Source of the DNA: Mycoplasmataceae bacterium
Lineage (GTDB): Bacteria; Bacillota_I; Bacilli_A; Mycoplasmatales; Mycoplasmoidaceae
Direction of reading: 5' to 3'
Assembly (NCBI GenBank): GCA_031282505.1
Contig: JAITDP010000005.1
Location: 62,001 to 126,000, forward strand
Length of the DNA stretch: 64,000 nt
This document shows, piece after piece, positions 32,594 to 46,166 of the stretch. The position numbers and the translations under genes are program-made. Positions within the stretch are counted from its first letter, which is position 1, and each line of letters opens with the position of its first letter. A model generated the notes under the pieces. That model was not told where the DNA came from. It ran no database searches and worked only from the letters and a program-made list of their open reading frames with translations.

Positions 32594-33033
32594 TATTTAA
32601 CTTCAATCCTTTCAGGAGTTTGTGCTTCATGTGCTTCACCATTGTCTCCATACACGAAAAGTTTTTTAATTATTTGTCTCCCTAAACGATTGTGTGGAAT
32701 CATGCCTTTAACAGCTTCAAAAATTAGTTCTTCTGGGTATTTTTCTATCATATCAGCAGCACTACGTTTTCTTAATCCACCAACGTATAAAGAGTGATTG
32801 TAATAGAATTTATCTTCTAGTTTTTTTCCAGTTAATTTAATTTTTTTTGCATTACGAATAATTAAGTAGTCACCACAATCAAAATTTGGAGTAAATAATG
32901 GTTTATTTTTCCCTCTTAAGATATTAGCAGAAAATACAGCTAAATCACCCAAAATAACATTTGTAGCATCGATTTCATATCACTTACGAGAAGCTTTTAA
33001 TGATTCATTTTTTGCCATTGTAGTTTTTTGCAT
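32593..33033 (-). CDS. rplM: 50S ribosomal protein L13
   Basis: 146 residues with UGA as Trp (RKWYEIDA, where the family has RKW). [37 protein letters not shown] and [20 protein letters not shown] are diagnostic. I choose the ATG at 33033 (MQKTTMAKN) because Firmicutes L13 also has a short leader before this Ala-Asn; the ATG at 33018 is the alternative. It heads rplM-rpsI-ybeY-trmK; a TATAAT lies 10 nt upstream. Confidence 0.95.
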
Positions 33034-33063
33034 GATTAATTAAATTATATTTATAGAATATTA

Positions 33064-36864
<3,801 letters not shown>

Positions 36865-36878
36865 GTTGTTGTCCTTTC

Positions 36879-39800
36879 TTATTCGATAATATCTCCCTCA
36901 TTATATGAAGACTCGTTGGCAGAAACTAATTCAGCTGATTGTATAGCTGTTTCTTCTGTTGAAGAGAAAGAGTTAAAGTCTTCATATCCACCATCATTTT
37001 TAATAACGTTAACTTGTAAACATAAACCTTGTAATAATTTAGACATATATTTAAATGCATCTGGTAAAGAAGGTTCTGGAATGTTTTTATTAAATACAAT
37101 GTTACGGTATGTTAAATTACGTCCAAATACATCATCAGATTTAATAGTTAATAATTCACGTAGGTTGTAAGCTGCACCGTAAGCTTCAAGCGCTCAAACT
37201 TCCATTTCTCCAAATCTTTGTCCACCGTTTTGTGATTTACCACCAAGAGGTTGTTGAGTAATTTTTGAATATGTTCCAACATCTCTTGCGTGAATCTTAT
37301 CTTCAACCATGTGGTCAAGTTTTAACATATAAATAGTACCTGTTGTAACTGGAGTAATATATTTTTCACCAGTTCTTCCATCAATTAAAACTGATTTACC
37401 ATTGTCTTTAACATTGATTCCAACTTCTTTGTATAACTCAACGATATCATCAATATTAGTTCCGTTAAATGAAGGAGTAGCAATTTTTAAATTTAAATCA
37501 TCAATAGTTAATCCTGTTTCAGATAAAATAATTGACAAGTCAATAGCAGAGAATTCACTAACTTTATTTTGTTCGATATAGTTGTGAGAAATTTTAACTA
37601 AATTTTTAGCAACATTTTCTGATATACCAAAATTTTCAACTACACTGTTGTGGTCTCGGTTTTTGCTGTATTCATACAATTTTTTAATTGCTAATTTTCT
37701 TGCACCTAATCCAAGATTTGTTTCAAGAATTTGACCAATATTCATACGTGAAGGAACACCGGCAGGATTTAAACAAATATCAATTGGAGTACCATCTTCG
37801 TAGTGTGGCATATCTTCTTGTGGAACAATAATAGAAATAACTCCTTTGTTTCCATGACGTCCAGCTAATTTATCACCAACTTGAATTTTTCTTTTTTGAG
37901 CAATGTAAATTTTGATAACTTCAATTACACTCTTATCAAAGTTTTCATTTTCTTGTGCATTGATTCGTTTAATTTTGTATACGATCCCTTCTTCACCATA
38001 TGACAATCTTAAAGATTTATCTTTATACATTGTAGTTTTTTCGCCAAATAATTGAGCTAAGAATTTTTCTTCAGAAGTGATTTCACGTTCTTTACCACGT
38101 GGTGAAATTTTACCTACAAGAATGTCACCTTCTTTAACTTCTGTACCAATAGAAACGATACCATCTTTGTCAAGGAATGTTTTAGAAGACTCACTAACAT
38201 TAACGATGTCACGTGTAACTTCTTCATCACCATTAATAGTTTTAACAACTTTACAAACAATTTCATTCAATGTGATTGAAGTTAATAAGTCTTCTTTAAC
38301 TAAACGATCACTAATAACAATTGCATCCTCGAAGTTATATCCATTTCATGAAACGAAAGCAACGTTTAAGTTTTGTCCTAATGCGATTTCGCTATTATCC
38401 ATAGCTGGACCATCAGCAATCATATCACCAACAGAAACTTTTTGTCCAACACTAACAATAGGTTTTTGGTTAATACATGTGTTTTGGTTAGATTTAGTAA
38501 ATTTGAATAAGTCATATGCAATGTTATCAACTTTAATAGTTTTACTATCAACATAAGTAACAACACCTTCATTTTCAGCAATTACACCTAATCCAGAATC
38601 TTTTGCAATTTTGTGTTCAAATCCAGTTCCAACAATTGGAGCGTGTGGTTTAAGCAATGGGACAGCTTGACGTTGCATGTTTGAAGCCATTTCACCACGG
38701 TGTGCTTCATCTGTTTCAAGGAACGGAATCAACGCAGCAGAAGCTGAAATAATTTGTTTAGGTGATAAATCAACATATTCAACTTCGTTTGTATCAAACA
38801 TTTGTTGGTTTTGTTGGTAACGACAAACATATGAATCTGTAGAAATTTTACCAGTTTTAGTATCGAATGGAATTGAGAAGTCAGCAACTATGTGTTCATC
38901 TTCTTCTAAAGCAGATAAGTATTGTACTTCATTAGTAATAACACCTTTTTTTACAACTCTATAAGGAGAAGTAATAAAACCATAATCATTGATTCTTGCG
39001 TAACAAGATAATGCCATAATTAAACCAACATTTTGTCCTTCTGGAGCTTCAATTGGACAAATTCTACCATAGTGAGATTGGTGAATATCACGAACGTCAA
39101 TGTTTTTATCATCACGGCTAATTCCACCATCACCCATTGCAGAAATTTTACGTTTAGCTGACAATTCAGATAATGGGTTTTGTTGTTCTAAGAAATTAGT
39201 TAATTGATATGTGTTGAAGAAGGTTCTGATAGCATGTTGGAAGTGTTTAGAGTTAACAACATTTTTAACAGTTGCACGTTCTTCTATTTTTTTAAGTTGT
39301 TCAGCTTTAGCAGTAGGAACTCACAAACTAGATAATTTGTCTTTAACAGTTTTTTCAACTTTTGCTAAACCAATATTTAATTTATTAATTAATTGTTCGT
39401 TGATTAATTTAATTCGTTTATTTCCTAAATGTTCTATATCGTCATATAACATGTTAGATGTTTGTGTTTCACAAGCAAAAGAAATAAATGAAATAAAATC
39501 AGTTAAAGTTAATGTTTGTGTTTGAGTTTCTTCATGAGGAGCGATTAATTCAACTACTTTTGTTTGACTGTTTGAAGCGTAAACTTTAATAATATTAAGT
39601 TTTCGAGATTCTTTTGAAATTAATTTGTTTGGAGAAGCAAGTTCAACTTCGATAACTGAATCAAATTTATTTTCAACAAAAAGATTTTTAACATAATCAC
39701 TTTCTTTTTTATCAATGTATTGACCAGCTGGTAATGTTCCAACGGATTGAGCAATTATTTTATTTTTTAAACGGTTAGATAGTTGTAATTTTCTATTAAT

Positions 39801-40907
39801 TTTATAACGTCCACTTGGAAGAATGTCAAAATTTCTTTGAGTTAAGAAAAAATTAGTGAAAATTTCTTGGAAAGATATGTTGTTTTGAGAATTTTCAATT
39901 CCTCGAGTTGGAATACCTAATTGTTCAATTAAATATCTAGCAGTTCATTCTGTAATAATTTGATCCAGTAATTTAACTGCAGTAGCTGACTCTTTGTTTT
40001 CAATTTGAAGGTAAGAGAATAAAATTGTACGAATTTTTGTAAATAATCCTTGTTCAACTTTTGCTTTTTTACTCTTAAATTCAGAAATGAAAGCACGAAT
40101 CATCTTGTCATCAAGAATATTTTTATGGTTGAATTTATCATTGTCGTTATTATTAGTGCCCTTTCCATCAAATGGTTCTAGTGATTTAGTAATGTAAGAG
40201 TTAGAAGAGAAAATATCTTTAATGTTTTTCTCACTCATACCAAAAGCTTTTAAAATTTCAGTTGCAGTAAAAATTTCAGCTTTACTACGAGATGCATTAG
40301 CAATTGCAAATTTAACAACATCATTTTTAATGAAGATATTAAACATATTACCACGACCTGGGTATATTTCACATACACCAACAGGAGTTTTTTTAGTAAA
40401 TATTTTAAATTTAGATTTTGGTAAGAAATATAAACCTGGTGCTCTGATAATTTGACCAATAACATTTTTTTCAATACCATTAATAATGAATGTAGATCGT
40501 TTTGTTAAACATGGAATGTTTCCAAAGAAAACACCATCACTTATACTGTTTTTATTTTTCTTAACACCAACTATTTCTCCAGTTTCAGTGTTTTCTAAAC
40601 GAACATCAACATATAAAGATTTCTCATAGCTTAACCCTTTGCTTCTTGCTTCATTTTCATCAACAAACTTTTTTGGTTTTACTAAAGGAAGGATACCATA
40701 ATAGTGAGCAATATATTTATTGTTCTTGTCGTGTTTTATTGGAAAATAGATTTTGAATAATTGATCTAATTGTTTAAAAAGTAACTTTTGATCATATGAA
40801 TTATTAACATATTCTAAAAGATTAGGTTCATCAAAAAAATCAGTAGAAACTTTTGAATAATTAATTCTTTGTGCGGTTTTAGAGAATTTAATAACTTTAT
40901 TGCTCAT
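36879..40907 (-). CDS. rpoB: RNA polymerase beta subunit
   Basis: 1342 residues with UGA as Trp. Visible: the RIF-pocket region [76 protein letters not shown] and the C-terminal [31 protein letters not shown]...[15 protein letters not shown]. In the rifampicin region the sequence reads [20 protein letters not shown]; family members normally have QNPLxEL(T/S)HKRRLSALGPGG, so several drug-contact positions differ, which would fit rifampicin insensitivity as in other Mollicutes. rplJ and rplL do not precede it; instead a ~60-nt structured leader does. Confidence 0.98.
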
Positions 40908-40979
40908 TTAAACAAAAGATACCACGCCATTCTATACTTGTAGAACAGTATCAAAATGATATAACTGATTAATATTATA
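40908..40979 (-). promoter_or_regulatory. rpoBC promoter and structured 5' leader
   Basis: A minus-strand TATAAT (40974-40979 on plus) would start a transcript about 60 nt before rpoB. The leader can fold into a two-part hairpin: GATAC/GTATC closing stem and TTCTA/TAGAA upper stem with a CAAGTA loop and an asymmetric internal loop containing TGGCGTG. No SD is evident before the ATG. Most other first genes in the window are leaderless, so this leader stands out. Confidence 0.5.
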
Positions 40980-41008
40980 TTAATATTTTAAAAAATGTGG
41001 TGTATTAA

Positions 41009-41809
41009 TTAAATTTTTAAAATTCGCTTAATTGCATTAATCTCTTCATTTTTACCAAGTTCGTTAAAAATACGTTTAAGTTCTGAAATTTTTGAAAATT
41101 TTGTATCATTATTAATTTCTAAATATTTAAGAGCTTTATTTTTAAATTTATCTTCATAACTAAAAGAAGAAGCTAATTTTTTTCAATCATTTACATATCA
41201 AATAATTGGATAATGGTGGTTTTTTCAAATTCCTTTAAGTATTTCAAATTGAATAATTTTAGCGTTTGTGATGAATTTAGGATTTATTAAACTAAGTATG
41301 TATGACAGTTTTGCATCAAGAACAATGATATTACGCAATGAAAATTTAGCAATTCTAAATCCTGTATCGATATCTGGTCCTAAAAAGTCAAGTCTGTCTT
41401 CGTCTGCTAAATTAGGAGTAATAAGAGTTAAGTAACTTCATTTATTTTTATCTTTTCCTAAATCATTAACAGCAACACCTGAGAATAATGTTGTTTTAAA
41501 CGCAAGCTTAACTTTAATATTGTTAGGTGACATTTTTTTAATATAAGTATTAGATTTTACACATATTTGGTTAATTGAAGCAAAAGATTGTAATAAATCT
41601 TTTTTACTATCTACTTTTTTGTAAAAAAGCAATTCATCACCAAGTGACTTCCATAATTTACAATCTTTTCATGTGTTTGTTGCAATATGAAAAACATCTT
41701 TATATATATTTGTAAAAAGTTCAGCTCAATCTCGATCGTATGTTTTATACAAAGTGGAATTTTCGATATCTAAGCTTAAATATAAATAAAAGCCTGCTGT
41801 CTTTTTCAT
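41009..41809 (-). CDS. class III nucleotidyl cyclase-like protein (putative)
   Basis: 266 residues with several UGA Trp codons. The first ~165 residues follow the cyclase homology pattern. YLSLDIENSTLY carries Asp-14 (metal site A) and KSLGDELLFY carries Asp-58 (metal site B), 44 residues apart as in class III cyclases. After a beta-strand pair (VKLAFKTTLFSGVAV) comes FLGPDIDTGFRIAKFS, like the G-x-D-V-N-x-A-x-R-L substrate segment, with the Arg kept and Asn replaced by Asp. The C-terminal ~90 residues are a basic helical region with no recognised domain. The gene follows the LspA-TsaB fusion by 25 bp on the same strand. It could instead be an inactive cyclase-fold protein. Confidence 0.55.
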
Positions 41810-41834
41810 ACTTTGATTATATGGTTATAATTCA

Positions 41835-42917
41835 TTAGATAGTTTTTATGTAATTTGGTTCAAAAGTCTTATCAACTTTTTTAAAATATTCAATGCGATT
41901 TATAAGATTTTGGAATATATCAATTTTATGATAGTCTTGGATGATTTTAATTTTATATAAATTTGCTAGTTTTTCTATAGATGGATAATCAATAATTGTG
42001 GTTGGCTTAATTTGTTTATTATTAAGAAATATTGCAGTATAAAATTTATTCCCTCTTGCGTCAAGGATTGAAACACATTCATTTGTTGCTTGCAATGTCA
42101 ATGAATCAATTGCATATATATCTAATTTATTAATTGATGCCCATGTCTTCGCTATGATAGCACCTACGCGTACTCCAGTAAAACTTCCAGGACCACTTGT
42201 AAGATATATTGATTTAATCTCTTTTTTATTAACTTTTGAAATCTTTAATATTTTATTTATGTGTTCAACAACCAAATCTGTTAGATTATTATGAGTTGGG
42301 ATTGATTTACAAGCAATAATTGTTTTATTTTGAAATAAACAAAGATTGCATTTTTTTTGTGTAGTATCTATAAATAAAGAAATAGGAATATTATGATTTG
42401 GTTTATGTTGGAAACCACTTGCTAATATGTAAATGTTTTTTCCACAAAAAATTCCACAAAAAATTACTGAGCTTGTACAAACGAAAGCATCAGGAAAATT
42501 GAATATAGCATTTCATACTAAGTATTTTGATTGGAAATAATCAATTACGCCATTTCCAATATCTTTTTGAACTAATGCATCACTAAAATTGAATATTCCA
42601 CTACTAAAAATTATGAAAAATAACATAACATAATATCAATCAGAAAATATGCATATTGCTAAAAAAAATACAACAAGGCATATTGTTCCTTGTATTGTCC
42701 TCATAACAAATGGGTAATCTTCACCAAAACTAAAAGCAGAACCTTGATTCATTATTATGTTTATGTGAATAAGTAAATTTTGGTCTCCTCAAGGTCCTAA
42801 CCCTTGCTTTTGACATCACAAATTCATAGTTAAACTAGGGATAATAACTATTAGTAAGGCGATAGGAAAAAACCTTACATTTTTATATATTTTTTTTCAT
42901 GATATTTTTAATGACAT
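41835..42917 (-). CDS. LspA-TsaB fusion protein (signal peptidase II + t6A synthesis subunit)
   Basis: One uninterrupted 360-residue frame (UGA as Trp); I checked every codon from 42917 to 42276 for TAA and TAG and found none. Residues 1-165 are LspA: four hydrophobic segments, NQGSAFSFG (about 57-65), FNFSDALV with catalytic Asp-113, and IFNFPDAF with catalytic Asp-143. A ~10-residue linker (SGFQHKPNHN) leads to TsaB: PISLFIDTTQKKCNLCLF (about 178-195), LTSGPGSFTGVRVGAIIAKTWA and ILDARGNKFYTAIF. No ATG, GTG or TTG lies at the TsaB domain start; only ATT codons could begin a separate protein. LspA has both ends in the cytoplasm, so the fused TsaB would face the right compartment. Confidence 0.85.
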
Positions 42918-42935
42918 ATAATTTATAATAATTAT
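42918..42935. promoter_or_regulatory. 18-bp divergent promoter, lspA-tsaB / membrane protein
   Basis: Only 18 bp between two ATGs. Plus TATAAT (42924-42929) ends 6 nt before the ATG at 42936. On the minus strand TATTAT would end 7 nt before the fusion gene. The two -10 elements overlap. Confidence 0.6.
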
Positions 42936-43586
42936 ATGAGTGATAAAATAAACGAATTAGGTGAAAACGGCGAATTAGAGTCATCTTCTCCTATTTCTGG
43001 AACTGTAAAAAAAGAAGATATTAATATTAATAAAAATATTGGAAGTTTTGGAGACAACGTTGATACGTCGTCAAATGCTTTTGAAGATCCTGTTTCTGAT
43101 ACCATAGAAAAGAAAAAAATAAAAATTAATTTTGAAAAATTTAATACATTTAAAAATTTCAGTAATACAAAATGAGGAAAAGTTAAAAGTGTATTAGACA
43201 GATACCTTAGCAATTCGTTATCATATAAAATTATTTGAGCTATATACGCTGGTATACTAGCTATTGCTATCACTTTATCAATTTCTTTTATTGTAATTAT
43301 TGATCGAAATTTAGGATTACATGATCATAATTACAACAATATTAAAGCTATGGTTGACACTGGTTTAACTGGAGAAATTATGTCATATATAGTCTTAGGT
43401 CTTCCTATTATTCCTTTATTCTTTTTATTTATTTGCTGATTAGTACAAATAAATGGTGTTGTAAAATCTTTGCGTTTCCACTTGTTTGTAATTTTTACTT
43501 TAATAATTCTTTGTTTAGTTTTAATACCTTCAACAGTTGTTTCATCAATTTATATTCATTATTCTTCTATTGAAACTTTTCAATAA
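42936..43586 (+). CDS. membrane protein with acidic N-terminal region, unknown function
   Basis: 216 residues with UGA as Trp. Not recognised. The first ~85 residues are soluble, rich in Asp, Glu, Ser and Asn, then basic (KKKIKINFEKFNTFKNF). Three hydrophobic segments follow at about 100-125, 150-172 and 180-203. It overlaps trmL by one base (TAATG), so both are translated from one message. Confidence 0.75.
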
Positions 43587-44104
43587 TGTTAAATATAGTT
43601 CTATATTGCCCAGAGATACCACAAAATACTGGTAACATTATTAGAACATGTGTTGGTTTTAATGCACATTTACATTTAATAAGACCATATGGTTTTATAT
43701 TTGATATCAATTCTAGTGATTTAAAACGAAGTGGTGTTAACTATTTAGATAAATCTCACATAACAGAATATGATTCATGAGATGATTTTAAAAAAATAGT
43801 TACAAACAAAGATAAGATATATTTTTTAACTCGATATGGAATAAATAAACCAAATAGTTCTAATATGAAAGATGATGGGAATAACATCTATATAGTTTTT
43901 GGAAAAGAGTCAACTGGAATTGATAAAAACATTTTAAAAGATAATGTTGAAAATACTTTGCGTATACCCACATCAAAAGATGTTAGGAGTTTAAACGTTG
44001 CTAATTGTGTTTCTATACTTGCTTATGAATTTGCAAAACAGAATGACTTTAAAGGATTAGAAGCTAGTGAGCCACATAAACCTTTATTTGGCACTAAGAT
44101 TTAA
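43586..44104 (+). CDS. trmL: tRNA (cytidine/uridine-34 2'-O)-methyltransferase TrmL
   Basis: 172-residue SPOUT methyltransferase with UGA as Trp. MLNIVLYCPEIPQNTGNIIRTC, LIRPYGF, DLKRSGVNYLD, VFGKESTGID and LRIPTSKDVRSLNVANCVSILAYE are all TrmL signatures. It methylates the wobble ribose of certain leucine tRNAs. The last 21 bases overlap the convergent ftsY. Confidence 0.95.
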
Positions 44105-45109
44105 TTCGTTAATCATACCACCAATATACATTTCAAGATCAAATGGAGCAATGTCATCGATTTTTTCACCTAGACCAAGGAATTTTATTGGTAAATGTAA
44201 TGTATCTTTAATTGCTAAAACAATTCCACCTTTACTTGTACTATCTATTTTAGTTAAAACAATTCCTGTGATATTTGTTATTTCATTAAATGCTTTTGCT
44301 TGTGATAAACCATTTTGACCAGTTGTTGCATCAATAACTAACAATGATTCAATTGGTTGTGTTGGGTTTGTTTTTTTAATCACTGCATTAATTTTTTTTA
44401 ATTCATTCATTAAATTTAATTTATTTTGTAGTCTTCCACTTGTATCACACAAAACTACATCTATTTTATTTTCATTAGCAAATTTAATTCCTTCATAGAC
44501 AACACTTGCAGGATCTTGTGCTTCTTTAATAGGTTTAAAAATTTTAATATTAAGTAACTTAGCTCATTCATCTAATTGAGCAACAGCACCAGCTCTGAAT
44601 GTGTCAGCTGCGATCAAACAAACAGTGTATCCAATGTTTTTTAAAAAATTAGCTATTTTAGCGATTGACGTAGTTTTTCCAACTCCATTGACTCCGCTAA
44701 CTAAAATAACATTACATTCATCTTTTTTAAGATTCAATTCACTATTTATATTTGTATCTTGTATGTAATAAACAAATAATTTATCTAGAATGATTTGTTT
44801 TATCAATGAACCATCTGCAACATTTTGTAATTTTATTTCTTCAATGATCGATGATAAGATTTTTTTAGTAGCAGCTGTTCCAATGTCAAAAGAAATAAGT
44901 GCATCCTCTATATCATCTATAAGGTTTTGATCAAGTTTACGAAAGTTTTTTGCAATATCATTGATTGCATTATTTATTTTGCTTGATGAATGTTTTAAGC
45001 CGCTATCAAATTTTTTTTGATGAACAATTTCGTTTTCTTTATTTTTATCTTTAATTTGATCAGAAATTTTTTTAGAAAATAAACATTTTATTTTATTTAT
45101 CAAACTCAT
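44084..45109 (-). CDS. ftsY: signal recognition particle receptor FtsY
   Basis: 341 residues with UGA as Trp. A charged N-terminal A-like region (about 45 residues), helical N domain, then the G domain: VSGVNGVGKTTSIAKIA (G1), LIAADTFRAGAVAQLDEW, VVLCDTSGRLQNK (G3), LTKIDSTSKGG (G4) and FLGLGEKIDDIAPFD. It docks ribosome-nascent-chain-SRP complexes at the membrane. A minus-strand TATAAT ends exactly 6 nt before the ATG. Confidence 0.97.
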
Positions 45110-45132
45110 ATGTAAATTATAATACCACTAAG
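45110..45132. promoter_or_regulatory. bidirectional ATTATAAT promoter, ftsY / engB
   Basis: 23 bp between ATGs. A single self-complementary ATTATAAT (45116-45123) is read as TATAAT on both strands: 6 nt before ftsY and 9 nt before engB. Confidence 0.7.
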
Positions 45133-45696
45133 ATGTGTAGATTTATAAAATCTGCAACCGATGCAAGTGGTTGAATAGATGATGATTGCAATGAATTTTG
45201 TTTTATCGGAAGAAGTAATGTTGGAAAGTCTTCTTTAATTAATTCAATGGCTAAAAAAAAGATTGCCATTTCTTCTAAGACTCCAGGTAGAACACAATTG
45301 ATTAATTTTTATTCTTTTAAACATTTTCGTATTATAGATTTACCTGGCTATGGATATGCAAAAGTTTCTAAAGATAAACACAATGAATTAATGGCTTATA
45401 TTGATTTGTATATCAGTAGTAGGAAGAATATATTTGGTGTTTTTCAAGTGTGTGATATTGGTGTTGTTACAAATGATGACAAACAAGCAAGTCAATATAT
45501 CCAAAAAAAATTTATTAATCATTTTGTTGTTTTAAATAAAATTGATAAAATTCCAAAAACTTTACTCAAAAAAAGAATTAATGAAATTGCAAAATTTTTA
45601 TCTATTGATGAAAAAAAAATTATTTTAACTAGTACTAAAAAAAATTTAGGAATCAATGATATTTATAAAAAAATTCACGAATGTGCTAAGATATAG
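45133..45696 (+). CDS. engB: ribosome biogenesis GTPase EngB (YsxC)
   Basis: 187 residues with UGA as Trp. [18 protein letters not shown] (G1), [16 protein letters not shown] (G2), [13 protein letters not shown] (G3) and [11 protein letters not shown] (G4) with LTSTKK (G5). It acts in late 50S assembly. The start at 45133 ([14 protein letters not shown]) restores the normal N-terminus, which is hidden under the standard code by a UGA Trp. Confidence 0.95.
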
Positions 45697-45728
45697 GCAC
45701 ACACACTATAAATAAATATAATATTATT

Positions 45729-45887
45729 ATGAAGAAGCGTCAAGCAAGATTAGAATGTACAGTTTGTAAGCATATAAACTACTTAACTTTTCGTAATCCA
45801 AAATCAACTCCTGAAAAATTAGAATTAAATAAATATTGCAAGTGATGTAGAAAAGAAACTAAACACAAAGAAACAAAATCAAAATAA
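45729..45887 (+). CDS. rpmG: 50S ribosomal protein L33 (copy 1)
   Basis: 52 residues: [49 protein letters not shown] pattern with two zinc-type CxxC pairs (Cys-10/13 and Cys-37/40; the Trp is UGA). TATAAT ends 6 nt before the ATG. A second L33 lies at 56756-56902. Confidence 0.9.
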
Positions 45888-45913
45888 TTTGTTTTTATTT
45901 GTATTAATTTTTG

Positions 45914-45937
45914 TATACATATATGTATAATATTTTT
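45914..45937 (+). terminator. AT-only palindrome with T-run after rpmG
   Basis: A perfect 16-base palindrome (45914-45929) is followed within a few bases by eight T residues. It could act as a weak terminator for rpmG; the stem has only one G-C pair per arm, so this is tentative. Confidence 0.4.
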
Positions 45938-45957
45938 TTTATTTTGTTTTTCTTATC

Positions 45958-45985
45958 TATAATTTATGATGTAAGAAAGGAAAAT
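45958..45985 (+). promoter_or_regulatory. promoter and SD of basic peptide gene
   Basis: TATAAT (45958-45963) is followed by a leader of about 25 nt containing AGAAAGGA, a strong SD, 12-19 nt before the ATG. This gene is therefore leadered, unlike most first genes here. Confidence 0.55.
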
Positions 45986-45993
45986 AGGAAAAT

Positions 45994-46137
45994 ATGGCAT
46001 TAAAAAAGAAAGCAAAAAAAGTTGTAAAACATGTTGCAAAAAAACTAGCTAAAAAACCTGCAGCAAAGAAATCTGCAAAGTCTTCTAGTAAAAAAAAAGT
46101 AGCAAAAAAACCAGCTAAAAAATCAAAGAAGAAATAA
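45994..46137 (+). CDS. Lys/Ala-rich histone-like basic peptide
   Basis: 47 residues, of which more than half are Lys and most of the rest Ala, Pro, Ser and Val, in repeats of the type A-K-K-P-A and V-A-K-K. This composition resembles histone H1 or chlamydial Hc tails and would bind nucleic acid. It is too short for a reliable family call. A strong SD and a dedicated terminator suggest real, perhaps high, expression. It could condense DNA or bind RNA; nothing in the sequence decides. Confidence 0.65.
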   Translation: MALKKKAKKVVKHVAKKLAKKPAAKKSAKSSSKKKVAKKPAKKSKKK

Positions 46138-46166
46138 ATTAACTTCTTTTTGTTAAGTTAATTTTT
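46136..46166 (+). terminator. terminator of the basic peptide gene
   Basis: A 10-bp stem (46136-46145 with 46155-46164) and T-run. It lies inside the 3' codons of the convergent gene at 46139-46735, so the terminator and a coding end share the same DNA. Confidence 0.65.

Noticed and set aside
38077-38556. 159-codon plus-strand ORF inside rpoB
   Set aside because: Shadow frame of rpoB; the composition follows the reverse complement of conserved beta-subunit codons.
42276-42400. separate TsaB gene with its own start
   Set aside because: No ATG, GTG or TTG precedes the conserved N-terminal strand; the first ATG-type start would cut off about the first 35 residues of the domain. Fusion is the better reading.
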